NCBI RefSeq assembly: GCF_025133575.1
Contig: NZ_CP104011.1
Location: forward strand, 4,968,965 to 5,032,964
From: Pseudomonas sp. GCEP-101
GTDB lineage: Bacteria; Pseudomonadota; Gammaproteobacteria; Pseudomonadales; Pseudomonadaceae
Direction: 5' to 3'
DNA length: 64,000 nt
Under the pieces are notes generated by a model. The model did no database searches, was not told the DNA's origin, and saw nothing but the letters and a program-made list of their open reading frames with translations. Made by a program: the position numbers and the translations under genes. How positions within the stretch are numbered: the first letter of the stretch is position 1; every line of letters begins with the position of its first letter. Shown one piece after another: positions 25,446 through 33,539 of this stretch.

Positions 25446-26834
25446 ATGCTGTTGCTCGACCCCACCTCGGACATTCCCCTGGTCACCCAGATCGTCGACG
25501 GCATCGCCCAGGCCATCGATGACCAACGCCTGCGTCCCGGCGCCAAGCTGCCCTCGATCCGCAAGTTCGCCCAGGCCAACGGTGTCAGCCACTTCACCGT
25601 GGTCGAGGCCTACGACCGGCTGGTGGCGCGGGGTTGCCTGAACGCGGTGCCCAACGCCGGCTTCTATGTGCGCGGCCCGCTGGTGGAGGACAGCACCGGC
25701 GATGACGCACCGCCGGAGTTCGACTTCGACGCGCACCTGCTGCTGCACAAGGTCTTCCAGCCGCTGGGCATGGAGCTGCGCCCCGGCGTCGGCCTGCTGC
25801 CCGAGCACTGGCTCGATGGCGAGGGCCTGCTGCGCGGCCTGCGCAGCCTGGCACGGGAGGAGCCGACGCAGTTCGGCAACTACGGCCACAGCAAGGGCAA
25901 CCTCAAGCTGCGCGGCAAGCTGGCCGACCGCCTGGGCGACGTCGGCGTGGCCGCCAGCCCCGAGCAGATCCTGCTCACCGCCGGCGCCAGCCAGGCGCTG
26001 GACCTCACCGTGCGCTACCTGGTGCAACGCGGCGACCCGGTGCTGGTGGACGAACCCGGCTACCACAACCTGTTCCTCAACCTGCGCCTGCAGGGCGCGC
26101 AGCTGCTGGGCGTGCCGCGCAGCGCCGATGGGCTGGACCTCGACCGCCTGGAGCAACTGGCCCGCGAGCACCGCCCGAAGGTCTACTTCACCCAGGCGCG
26201 CCTGCAGAGCCCCACCGGTGGCAGCCTGTCGCTGGCCGCCGCGCACCGCCTGCTGCAACTGGCGGAGAAATACGATTTCCTCATCGTCGAGAACGACATC
26301 TACGCCGACCTCGACCCCGCTGGCCAGTTGATCCTCGCCAACCTCGACCAGCTGGCGCGGGTGATCTACATCGGCAGCCTGTCCAAGGTCATCGCCCCGG
26401 CGCTGCGCACCGGCTTCATCGCCGCGCACCCCGAACTGATCGAGGAGCTGGTGCCGCTGAAGATGGTCAGCGGCCTGACCAGCTCGGAACTCACCGAAAC
26501 CCTGGCGCTGGACATCCTCCTGCAGGGCCGCCACCGCAAGCACGTGCGTCAGTTGCGCGACCAGCTCGGCGAAGCCCACGACAGCGTGGCGCGGCGCCTG
26601 GAAGGTGCCGGCATGGACATCTTCCACGAGCCCCGCGCCGGCCTGTTCCTCTGGGCCCGCCACCGCGCGGTGGACGACGCCACCCTGCTCGCCAGCCGAG
26701 CCAAGGAGGCCAAGATCCTGCTGTTCCCCGGCCAGCTGTTCATGCCCGACGGCCGCAGCGTGCCGTGGATGCGCTTCAACGTCGCGCACTCGCTGGACGA
26801 GCGGCTGTACACCTTCCTCGCCGCCCAGGGCTGA
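25446..26834 (+). CDS. MocR-type GntR/aminotransferase transcriptional regulator
   Basis: A 462-residue chimeric regulator. The N-terminal GntR winged helix covers about residues 10-78 (LRPGAKLPSIRKFAQANGVS, YDRLVARGCLNAVPNAGFYV). A fold-type I aminotransferase domain follows, with PLP-binding Lys in IYIGSLSKVIAPALRTGF and substrate loop SPTGGSLS. Such proteins sense PLP or amino-compound aldimines and usually regulate a divergent neighbour, here the class II aldolase gene. ATG 25446 lies after CTTCGG with no clear Shine-Dalgarno; GTG/TTG starts further up would cross the divergent promoter. Confidence 0.9.
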   Translation: MLLLDPTSDIPLVTQIVDGIAQAIDDQRLRPGAKLPSIRKFAQANGVSHFTVVEAYDRLVARGCLNAVPNAGFYVRGPLVEDSTGDDAPPEFDFDAHLLLHKVFQPLGMELRPGVGLLPEHWLDGEGLLRGLRSLAREEPTQFGNYGHSKGNLKLRGKLADRLGDVGVAASPEQILLTAGASQALDLTVRYLVQRGDPVLVDEPGYHNLFLNLRLQGAQLLGVPRSADGLDLDRLEQLAREHRPKVYFTQARLQSPTGGSLSLAAAHRLLQLAEKYDFLIVENDIYADLDPAGQLILANLDQLARVIYIGSLSKVIAPALRTGFIAAHPELIEELVPLKMVSGLTSSELTETLALDILLQGRHRKHVRQLRDQLGEAHDSVARRLEGAGMDIFHEPRAGLFLWARHRAVDDATLLASRAKEAKILLFPGQLFMPDGRSVPWMRFNVAHSLDERLYTFLAAQG

Positions 26835-26844
26835 GCAACCCGCG

Positions 26845-26920
26845 GGCGCGAGCTTGCATGCGAACGGACTCGCCGTCGGAGACAATGCCTGGGCTGTTCG
26901 CGAGCAAGCTCGCTCCTACA
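26845..26920. repeat. Degenerate REP pair
   Basis: A decayed left arm (GGGCGCGAGCTTGCATGCGA) and a well-preserved inverted right arm (GCGAGCAAGCTCGCTCCTAC) just after the MocR stop. Confidence 0.7.
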
Positions 26921-27067
26921 AAAAAGACCAACGTGCCGTGTGAGGGGCGAGAACCCGCGTCGGGGTCTACGCCCTGCAAAAGCAGGCATCGGTCCGCCAG
27001 ATATCGCCAGCGGGCGCGCCAGCCCTTAGACTTGCCGCCCATCAGCAACCGCCAGCAAGAGATCACT

Positions 27068-27769
27068 ATGGGCGCCCAGTGGAAAGCCAAACATAAAGAA
27101 GCCGCAGCCAACGCCAAGGGCCGCGTGTTCGGCAAACTGTCGAAGGAAATCATGATCGCCGCGCGCAACGGCGCCGACCCGGACATGAACCCGAAACTGC
27201 GCCTGGTCGTCGAGCAGGCGAAGAAAGCCTCCATGCCCCGCGACACCCTGGAGCGCGCCATCAAGAAAGGCGCCGGCCTGCTGGAAGGCGGCGCCACCTT
27301 CGAGCGCGTGGTGTACGAAGGCTTCGCCCCGCACCGCGTGCCGGTGATCGTCGAGTGCCTGACCGACAACGTGAACCGCACCGTCGCGGAAATCCGCGTG
27401 CTGTTCCGCAAGGGCCAGCTGGGCGCATCCGGCTCGGTGGCCTGGGACTTCGACTACCTGGGCCTGGTGGAAGCCACCCCGGCCAGCGCTGATGCCGATC
27501 CGGAACTGGCGGCCATCGAAGCCGGCGCCCAGGACTTCGAGCCGGGCGAGGAAGACGGCGACACCCTGTTCCTCACCGACGCCACCGACCTCGACGCGGT
27601 GTGCCGCGCGCTGCCCGAACACGGCTTCACCGTCGCCTCGGCCAAACTGGGCTACAAGGCGAAGAACCCGGTGAGCCTTTCCGGTGCAGAGCTGGAGGAA
27701 GTCGAAGCCTTCCTCGATGCCCTGGACGGCAACGACGACGTGCAGAACCTGTACGTCGGCCTGGCGTAA
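27068..27769 (+). CDS. YebC/PmpR-family DNA-binding or translation factor (YeeN-like)
   Basis: A 233-residue cytoplasmic protein with the three-domain YebC/TACO1 fold. The N-terminus reads MGAQWKAKHKEAAANAKG, shorter and different from the MAGHSKWANIKHRK start of canonical YebC, so it belongs to the second (YeeN-like) branch. Other motifs are NPKLRLVVEQAKKASMPRDT, RAIKKGAG, YEGFAPHRVPVIVECLTDN and NRTVAEIRVLFRKGQLGASG. Family members act as transcription regulators (PmpR) and as translation factors at polyproline stalls. ATG 27068 follows AAGAGATCACT. A strong terminator follows immediately. Confidence 0.9.
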   Translation: MGAQWKAKHKEAAANAKGRVFGKLSKEIMIAARNGADPDMNPKLRLVVEQAKKASMPRDTLERAIKKGAGLLEGGATFERVVYEGFAPHRVPVIVECLTDNVNRTVAEIRVLFRKGQLGASGSVAWDFDYLGLVEATPASADADPELAAIEAGAQDFEPGEEDGDTLFLTDATDLDAVCRALPEHGFTVASAKLGYKAKNPVSLSGAELEEVEAFLDALDGNDDVQNLYVGLA

Positions 27770-27774
27770 GACGA

Positions 27775-27804
27775 AACGGGCGGCCATCAGGCCGCCCGTT
27801 TTCA
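27775..27804 (+). terminator. Rho-independent terminator after the YebC-like gene
   Basis: Eleven-bp stem AACGGGCGGCC/GGCCGCCCGTT with a four-base loop and T-rich tail, starting six bases after the stop codon. Confidence 0.9.
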
Positions 27805-27821
27805 TTCCGCGTGCGCGTGAA

Positions 27822-27905
27822 TTGTAGGAGCGAGCTTGCTCGCGAACCCACTTCACGCCCGTCATTACCGGTAACCCCGGTTCGCGAGCAAGCTCGCTCC
27901 TACAA
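27822..27905. repeat. REP inverted pair
   Basis: TGTAGGAGCGAGCTTGCTCG and its inverted partner GCGAGCAAGCTCGCTCCTAC separated by a spacer that itself has ACCGGTAACCCCGGTT. Both arms are the GCGAGC type. Confidence 0.88.
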
Positions 27906-28039
27906 GGGCGCACGGCGGTTGATCTGGCGGTCACAGCTGACCGGATAACGCTCTGGTGTTATTCGCCGTCCCGGCGTGCGGTCGCAATCTCTTCCTTCTG
28001 CAAGCACCTCGGCGGATAAGTCGTTCCGATGTAAGCGCC

Positions 28040-28936
28040 CTACGCGCCCCGCCCCATCAGCACGTCCTGGCTGCCTTCCGCCTTCTCCCGGAGGAAATCC
28101 CAGGTGGTGCGCATCCGTGCGATGTCCTTGAGCTCCGTGGGCATCAGCATCCAGAAGGTCCGCACGAACTCGATCTCGCCCGCCAGCACCGGCTGCAATG
28201 CCGGGTCTTCGCTCGCCGCGAACGCCGGCAGGATCGCCAGCCCGGCGCCCTCCGCCACCGCGCGCTGCTGGGCAAGGATGCTGGTGCAGCGCAGCGCCAT
28301 GTGCAACGGCCGGCCGATTTCGTCGAGGTACTGCAGTTCCTTGCTGTAGAGCAGGTCGTCGACGTAGCCCACCAGGGCATGCTCGCGCAGGTCGTCGCGG
28401 GTGCGGATCGGCCCGCGCTCGGCGAGGTAGTCCTTCGAGGCATACAGGCGCAGCACGTAGTCGGTGAGCCGGGTGATGATGTAGGGCCCTCGACCGGGGC
28501 GCTCCAGGGTGATGACGATGTCCGCCTCGTGGCGTGACAGCTGCAGCGCGCGCGGCACCGCCAGCAGGTCCACGCCCAGGTGCGGATGGCGCTGGTTCAG
28601 CTCCACCAGCTGCGAGGTCAGCAGCGTCGAGCCATACCCCTCGGTGGCGCCGATGCGCACCTTGCCGGAGAGATTGTCCTCGGCGCCCGCCAGGCGTTTC
28701 TCGATCACCTTGCAGGCGCTTTCCATGGCTTCGGCCTGGGGCAGCAGGCCGTGCCCCGCTTCGGTCAGCCGATAGCCGCCGGGCTCGCGCACCAGCAGTT
28801 GTGCGCCGATGCTCTTCTCCAGCGCCTGGAGACGGCGTGCCACGGTGGTGTGGTCCACGCCCAGGCGGCGGGCGGCGACGGTCAGCTTGCCGGCCCGTGA
28901 AAGTTCGAGGAAGAACCGCAGGTTGTCCCAATCCAT
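28040..28936 (-). CDS. LysR-family regulator, probable activator of mmsAB
   Basis: A 298-residue LTTR. The HTH is at about residues 5-62 (AGKLTVAARRLGVDHTTVAR, LEKSIGAQLLVREPGGYRLT) and a substrate-binding domain follows from about residue 90. ATG 28936 is preceded by GAGG at five bases; the frame is open 14 codons further upstream without a ribosome site. It is divergent from mmsA with a 131-bp gap, so it probably controls valine/propanoate catabolism here. In P. aeruginosa the mmsAB regulator is the AraC-type MmsR, so a LysR regulator at this position would be a different control scheme. Confidence 0.88.
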   Translation of the reverse strand: MDWDNLRFFLELSRAGKLTVAARRLGVDHTTVARRLQALEKSIGAQLLVREPGGYRLTEAGHGLLPQAEAMESACKVIEKRLAGAEDNLSGKVRIGATEGYGSTLLTSQLVELNQRHPHLGVDLLAVPRALQLSRHEADIVITLERPGRGPYIITRLTDYVLRLYASKDYLAERGPIRTRDDLREHALVGYVDDLLYSKELQYLDEIGRPLHMALRCTSILAQQRAVAEGAGLAILPAFAASEDPALQPVLAGEIEFVRTFWMLMPTELKDIARMRTTWDFLREKAEGSQDVLMGRGA

Positions 28937-29067
28937 AACCGCCTCACTGTGCCGCGTGTGTGCAAAAACGCAGACCATACTTGCACATCACCGCATTGAG
29001 CACATCAAAAATGCACTGTTAGGATCGGACCACACAACAAGAAAGCCTTCAGGCTGGGAGAACCCCG

Positions 29068-30576
29068 ATGACCGCACCTGCCGTCCCGACCGTCAAACTC
29101 TTCCTCGACGGCAAGCCCGTCGAGTCCACCACCTCCGAATGGCGCGAGGTGATCAACCCCGCCACCCAGGAAGTCCTCGCCCGCGTACCCTTCGCCACGC
29201 CCGAGGAAGTCGAGCGCGCGGTGGCCAGCGCCAAGGCCGCGTTCAAGACCTGGAAGAAAACCCCCATCGGCGCCCGCGCCCGCATCTTCCTCAAGTACCA
29301 GCAGTTGATCCGCGAAAACATGAAGGAGCTGGCGGCGATCCTCACCGCCGAACAGGGCAAGACCCTGCCTGACGCCGAAGGCGACGTGTTCCGCGGCCTG
29401 GAAGTGGTCGAGCACGCGGCCGGGATCGGCAACCTGCAATTGGGCGAGCTGGCCAACAACGTGGCCGGCGGGGTGGACACCTTCACCCTCCTGCAGCCCA
29501 TCGGCGTCTGCGCCGGCATCACCCCGTTCAACTTCCCGGCAATGATTCCGCTGTGGATGTTCCCGATGGCCATCGCCACCGGCAACACCTTCGTCCTCAA
29601 GCCGTCCGAGCAGGACCCGATGGTGACCATGCGCCTGGTCGAACTGGCCCATGAGGCCGGTGTGCCGCCGGGCGTGCTGAACGTCATCCACGGCGGCCCG
29701 GACGTGGTCAATGCAATCTGCGACCACCCCGATATCAAGGCCGTCTCCTTCGTCGGCTCGACCCGCGTCGGCACCCACGTGTACAACCGCGCCTCCCTGG
29801 CCGGCAAGCGCGTGCAGTGCATGATGGGCGCGAAGAACCACGCGGTGGTGCTGCCCGACGCCAACAAGGAACAGACCCTCAACGCCATTGCCGGCGCGGC
29901 CTTCGGCGCGGCGGGGCAGCGCTGCATGGCGGTGTCGGTGGCGATCCTGGTGGGCGAAGCCGGCCAGTGGATCCCCGACCTGGTGGCCAAGGCCAGGACC
30001 CTCAAGGTCAGCGGCGGCACCGAGGCCAACACCGACGTCGGCCCGCTGGTCTCCTGCGCCGCGCTGGACCGCGTCAGCGGCCTGATCGAACGCGGCGTGC
30101 AGGAAGGCGCCACGCTGGAGCTGGACGGCCGCAACCCGCAGGTGGCCGGCTACGCCAAGGGCAACTTCGTCGGCCCGACCGTGTTCTCCGGCGTCACGCC
30201 GCAGATGACCATCTACCGCGAGGAAATCTTCGGCCCGGTGCTCTGCGTGGTGTCGGTGAAGACCTTCGACGAGGCCATCGAACTGATCAACGCCAACCCC
30301 AACGGCAACGGCACCGCGCTGTTCACCCGCTCCGGCGCCGCCGCACGGCACTTCAAGGAAGAGATCGACGTCGGCCAGGTGGGCATCAACGTGCCGATCC
30401 CGGTGCCGGTGCCGCTGTTCTCCTTCACCGGCTCGCGCGGCTCCAAGCTGGGCGACCTGGGCCCGTACGGCAAGCAGGTGGTGCAGTTCTACACCCAGAC
30501 CAAGACCGTCACCGAACGCTGGTTCGACGAGAACGAGGTCGGCGGCGCGGTGAACACCACCATCAACCTCAAGTAA
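29068..30576 (+). CDS. mmsA: Methylmalonate-semialdehyde dehydrogenase (CoA-acylating)
   Basis: A 502-residue aldehyde dehydrogenase converting methylmalonate (or malonate) semialdehyde plus CoA and NAD+ to propanoyl-CoA (or acetyl-CoA), CO2 and NADH. It acts late in valine and inositol catabolism. Evidence: ALDH cofactor region ITPFNFPAMIPLWMFPMAIA, SFVGSTRVGTHVYNRA, and the catalytic Cys in AFGAAGQRCMAVSVAILVGE near residue 287. MMSDH-type features also fit: MMGAKNHAVVLPDA lacks the usual ALDH catalytic Glu, consistent with CoA-dependent deacylation. The IPVPVPLFSFTGSRGSKLGD signature fits too. ATG 29068 has GGGAG upstream. It is followed by mmsB. Confidence 0.95.
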   Translation: MTAPAVPTVKLFLDGKPVESTTSEWREVINPATQEVLARVPFATPEEVERAVASAKAAFKTWKKTPIGARARIFLKYQQLIRENMKELAAILTAEQGKTLPDAEGDVFRGLEVVEHAAGIGNLQLGELANNVAGGVDTFTLLQPIGVCAGITPFNFPAMIPLWMFPMAIATGNTFVLKPSEQDPMVTMRLVELAHEAGVPPGVLNVIHGGPDVVNAICDHPDIKAVSFVGSTRVGTHVYNRASLAGKRVQCMMGAKNHAVVLPDANKEQTLNAIAGAAFGAAGQRCMAVSVAILVGEAGQWIPDLVAKARTLKVSGGTEANTDVGPLVSCAALDRVSGLIERGVQEGATLELDGRNPQVAGYAKGNFVGPTVFSGVTPQMTIYREEIFGPVLCVVSVKTFDEAIELINANPNGNGTALFTRSGAAARHFKEEIDVGQVGINVPIPVPVPLFSFTGSRGSKLGDLGPYGKQVVQFYTQTKTVTERWFDENEVGGAVNTTINLK

Positions 30577-30715
30577 CAACGCCTGCCCGCCCGCTCGCCC
30601 CGAGCCGGCCCGGACATCAGCACGGATGCTGGTCCGGACCCGGCGCCACGCGGGCGGGCACCTCCTTTCGCGCCTGCCCTGCGGGCGCCCCGAACAAGAA
30701 GAAGAGGACCACCCC

Positions 30716-31591
30716 ATGCGCATCGGTTTCATCGGACTCGGCAACATGGGCGGCCCCATGGCCGCCAACCTGCTCAAGGCGGGCTTCGACCTGAGCGTCT
30801 TCGATCTGTCGGCCGAGGCCGTGGAAGCGGCCGTCGCCCTCGGCGCCCGCGCCCTGGCCTCGCCCGCCGAGGTGGCGCGCGACGATGTCGAGGTGATCAT
30901 CACCATGCTGCCCGCTGCCGCCCACGTGAAGCAGGTATTCCTCGGCGACGACGGCCTGCTGGCCAACGTGCAGCCGGGCGTGCTGCTGATCGACTCCTCC
31001 ACCATCGACCCGCTGAACGCCCGCGACGTCAGCGCCGCCGCCCTCGCCCACGGCAACCCGATGCTCGATGCGCCGGTGTCCGGCGGCACGGCGGGCGCCG
31101 CGGCGGGCACCCTGACCTTCATGGTCGGCGGCGAACAGGCCGATTTCGAGCGCGCCCGCCCGGTGCTCGCCGCCATGGGCAAGAACATCGTGCACTGCGG
31201 CGGCGCCGGCAACGGCCAGGTGGCCAAGGTGGCGAACAACCTGCTGCTGGGCATCTCCATGATCGGCGTAGCGGAAGCCATGTCCCTGGGCGTCAAGCTG
31301 GGCATGGACGCGGAGGTACTGGCCGGCATCATCAACACCTCCAGCGGCCGCTGCTGGAGTTCGGAAGTGAACAACCCGCTCACCGGCGCCCCGGCGGCGC
31401 GCGGCTACAGCGGCGGCTTCGGCACCGACCTGATGCTCAAGGACCTGGGCCTGGCCAGCGAAGCCGCGCGCCAGGTGCGCCAGCCGGTGCTGCTCGGCGC
31501 GCTGGCCCAGCAGCTGTTCCAGACCTTCAGCAACCAGGGCAACGGCCAGCTGGACTTCTCGGCCATCGTGAAGCTCTACGAACAGAACTGA
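30716..31591 (+). CDS. mmsB: 3-hydroxyisobutyrate dehydrogenase
   Basis: A 291-residue NAD-dependent beta-hydroxyacid dehydrogenase that oxidises 3-hydroxyisobutyrate to methylmalonate semialdehyde, the substrate of the mmsA product. Motifs: the N-terminal cofactor loop IGFIGLGNMGGPMAANLL, substrate-binding DAPVSGGTAGAAAGTL, catalytic Lys region GNGQVAKVANNLLLGISM, and the cofactor tail GGFGTDLMLKDLGLAS. ATG 30716 has AGAGGA about 8 bases upstream. The 139-bp gap after mmsA holds GC hairpins but no clear terminator, so co-transcription is likely. Confidence 0.93.
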   Translation: MRIGFIGLGNMGGPMAANLLKAGFDLSVFDLSAEAVEAAVALGARALASPAEVARDDVEVIITMLPAAAHVKQVFLGDDGLLANVQPGVLLIDSSTIDPLNARDVSAAALAHGNPMLDAPVSGGTAGAAAGTLTFMVGGEQADFERARPVLAAMGKNIVHCGGAGNGQVAKVANNLLLGISMIGVAEAMSLGVKLGMDAEVLAGIINTSSGRCWSSEVNNPLTGAPAARGYSGGFGTDLMLKDLGLASEAARQVRQPVLLGALAQQLFQTFSNQGNGQLDFSAIVKLYEQN

Positions 31592-31595
31592 CCTC

Positions 31596-31635
31596 TGTAG
31601 GAGCGGGCCATGCCCGCGATTCGCCGGCAGGCGAA
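31596..31635. repeat. REP arm of the GCGGGC type
   Basis: TGTAGGAGCGGGCCATGCCC immediately after the mmsB stop, followed by GCCGGCAGGC. Confidence 0.75.
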
Positions 31636-31689
31636 TCTCGGCGCTCCTTGCCATGGCTGCGCGCACGGACAGTCTTGGCTTCGAAGGCC

Positions 31690-31893
31690 CACTCCTATCT
31701 GGAAACTACTGCGCTGGGGCTCCCCTCTCCCCAGCCCTCTCCCTGAAGGGAAAGGGAGCTGTCCTGCCGACTGACGCCGCAGTTTCAGCCGGTACCGATC
31801 CAGTCCCCTCTCCCTTCGGAGCGGGGCGCGCAGCCAGGGTTAGGGAGAGGGAGTTATCGGCACGGACTTTCAGGGAAAGACAGTTGCTCCTGC
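31690..31893 (+). repeat. Long interspersed repeat, copy B
   Basis: Ordered blocks: CTATCTGGAAACTACTGCGC, CCCAGCCCTCTCCCTGAAGG, GACTGACGCCGCAGTTTCAG, GGTACCGATCCAGTCCCCTC, CCAGGGTTAGGGAGAGGGAG, CACGGACTTTCAGGGAAAGA. The same series occurs at 59228-59405 and, inverted, at 23110-23320. It sits between two REP arms. No gene is supported between 31592 and 32033. Confidence 0.7.
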
Positions 31894-31947
31894 TCCTACG
31901 GCGGCAGTTCTGAACCATCCCTTACCTGGAGCCGCGTCCCAGGGACG

Positions 31948-31975
31948 CGATCGCGGGCATGGCCCGCTCCTACAG
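31948..31975. repeat. Inverted REP arm of the GCGGGC type
   Basis: GATCGCGGGCATGGCCCGCT followed by CCTACA, the inverted partner of the arm at 31596; together they bracket long repeat copy B. Confidence 0.75.
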
Positions 31976-32033
31976 CGGTATCCCGCCCCTATCTCGGTTA
32001 TCATCCGCGCTCCGCCCCACCGGATGCCGCCCG

Positions 32034-32951
32034 ATGATCCTCCGCCCGCAAACCCCGACGCTCTGGGTCCTGCTGTTCTCCCTCAAGGGTTCGATCATCC
32101 CGGCGATCTGGCGCAAGGTGCTGTACACGGTGCTGCTCAGCTCGCTGGTGGTGGCCACCCACGGCACGCTCTACCACTACAAGGTGATCATCACCTCCAC
32201 GCCCTTCACTCTCTGGGGGCTGACGCTGGCGATCTTCCTGGGCTTTCGCAACAACGTCGCCTACCAGCGCTTCTGGGAGGCGCGCACGCTGTGGGGCGAG
32301 TTGCTCATCGTGACTCGCAACCTGGCGCGGCAGACCCGCTCCCTGCTGCCCACGCTGGATGCGCAAGAGCGCCGCCAGCTGTGCAATCCGCTGATCGCCT
32401 TCAGCTACACCCTGCGCGACCAGCTGCGCGGCAACCCGCCAAGCGACGACGCAAAACGCCTGCTCGGCGATGACGCCGCGGCCCTGGCCGCCAGCCGCAG
32501 CCCGACCAATGCCCTGCTCGCCAGCCTCGGCCAGCGCTTCGCCGAGCGCGGCCGCGCCAGCGGCGCCAGCGACGTCACCCTGGCCGCCATCGACCAGCAG
32601 ATGACGCGCCTGTCCTACGTGCTGGGCGGCTGCGAGCGGATCCGCAACACGCCGATCCCCTATCCCTACATCCTCATGCTGCACCGCATCGTGCATGTCT
32701 ATTGCTTCCTGCTGCCCTTCTGCCTGGTGGACAGCATCGGCTGGTTCACCCCGCTGGCGGTGTGCGTGCTGGCCTACACGTTCTTCGGTCTGGACGCCCT
32801 GGGCGACCAGATCGCCGACCCGTTCGATACCCAACCCAACGACCTGCCGCTGGATGCCATGAGCCGCAACGTGGAAATCGCCGTGCTGGAAATCCTTGGC
32901 GAGACCAACCTGCCCGAACCGCTGAAGCCGGTGGACGGCCTGCTGCTCTGA
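32034..32951 (+). CDS. Bestrophin-family anion channel
   Basis: A 305-residue inner-membrane protein of the bestrophin/UPF0187 (YneE) family of pentameric channels. Recognisable: the N-terminal RPQTPTLWVLLFSLKGSIIP, helix 2 region FTLWGLTLAIFLGFRNNVAY followed by QRFWEARTLWGEL, and the C-terminal helices IPYPYILMLHRIVHVYCFLL and ADPFDTQPNDLPLDAMSR. Bacterial members conduct mono- or divalent ions; selectivity is not deducible. ATG 32034 has no strong Shine-Dalgarno site (CGGATGCCGCCCG upstream); an ATG at 32022 is out of frame. Confidence 0.9.
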   Translation: MILRPQTPTLWVLLFSLKGSIIPAIWRKVLYTVLLSSLVVATHGTLYHYKVIITSTPFTLWGLTLAIFLGFRNNVAYQRFWEARTLWGELLIVTRNLARQTRSLLPTLDAQERRQLCNPLIAFSYTLRDQLRGNPPSDDAKRLLGDDAAALAASRSPTNALLASLGQRFAERGRASGASDVTLAAIDQQMTRLSYVLGGCERIRNTPIPYPYILMLHRIVHVYCFLLPFCLVDSIGWFTPLAVCVLAYTFFGLDALGDQIADPFDTQPNDLPLDAMSRNVEIAVLEILGETNLPEPLKPVDGLLL

Positions 32952-32972
32952 GCCAGCCCTGAGGACCCTCGA

Positions 32973-33539
32973 ATGAACCACTTGAAAGACGTGCCGCTGA
33001 ACAAGGCCTACCTGCTGCTCAACCACGGCCCGAGCACCCTCGTCACCAGCGAGCACGACGGCGTTGCCAACGTCATGGCCGCTGCCTGGGTCATGCCGCT
33101 GGACTTCGACCCGCCCAAGCTGATGCTGGTGCTCGACCGCAACACCTGGTCGCGCCATCTCGTGGAAGGCTCCGGCGCCTTCGTCATCCAGTTGCCGTCG
33201 CGCCAGCAGGCCGAGCTGACCCTGGCGGTGGGTTCGAGCAACGGGGGCGAGGCCAACAAATTCGAGCTACTGGATATCCGCACGTCCCGCGCGAAGCAGG
33301 TCCAGGCGCCGGTCGTCGACGGCTGCGTGGCCTACCTGGAATGCAAGGTGATCAGCGAGCCGCACAACCAGGAGAAGTACGACCTCTTCATCGCCGAGGT
33401 GGTCGCCGCCTATGCCGACGAGCGCGCCTTCTCCCATGGCCGCTGGCACTTCCCCAGCGACGAGCTGCGCACCATCCATTACCAGGCCGGCGGCGCGTTC
33501 TTCGCCACCGGCGAGGCCTTCCAGGTCAGTCGGGGCTGA
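32973..33539 (+). CDS. Flavin reductase-like domain protein (FMN-binding split barrel)
   Basis: A 188-residue cytoplasmic flavoprotein of the flavin reductase/NtaB (DIM6) family. Features: NHGPSTLVTSEHDGVANVMA near the N-terminus, PPKLMLVLDRNTWSRHLVEG, and FVIQLPSRQQAELTLAVG. Family members reduce or bind FMN and donate it to oxygenases or act as flavoredoxins. No partner monooxygenase is adjacent. ATG 32973 follows GAGGACCCTCGA, 21 bp after the bestrophin stop, suggesting co-transcription. Its 3' end overlaps that of the convergent CoA-transferase gene by 14 bp. Confidence 0.88.
   Translation: MNHLKDVPLNKAYLLLNHGPSTLVTSEHDGVANVMAAAWVMPLDFDPPKLMLVLDRNTWSRHLVEGSGAFVIQLPSRQQAELTLAVGSSNGGEANKFELLDIRTSRAKQVQAPVVDGCVAYLECKVISEPHNQEKYDLFIAEVVAAYADERAFSHGRWHFPSDELRTIHYQAGGAFFATGEAFQVSRG

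Noticed and set aside
29005..31383. A 792-codon minus-strand frame over mmsA and mmsB
   Set aside because: Antisense artefact of GC3-rich genes; no recognisable domain, while the plus strand has full catalytic motifs.
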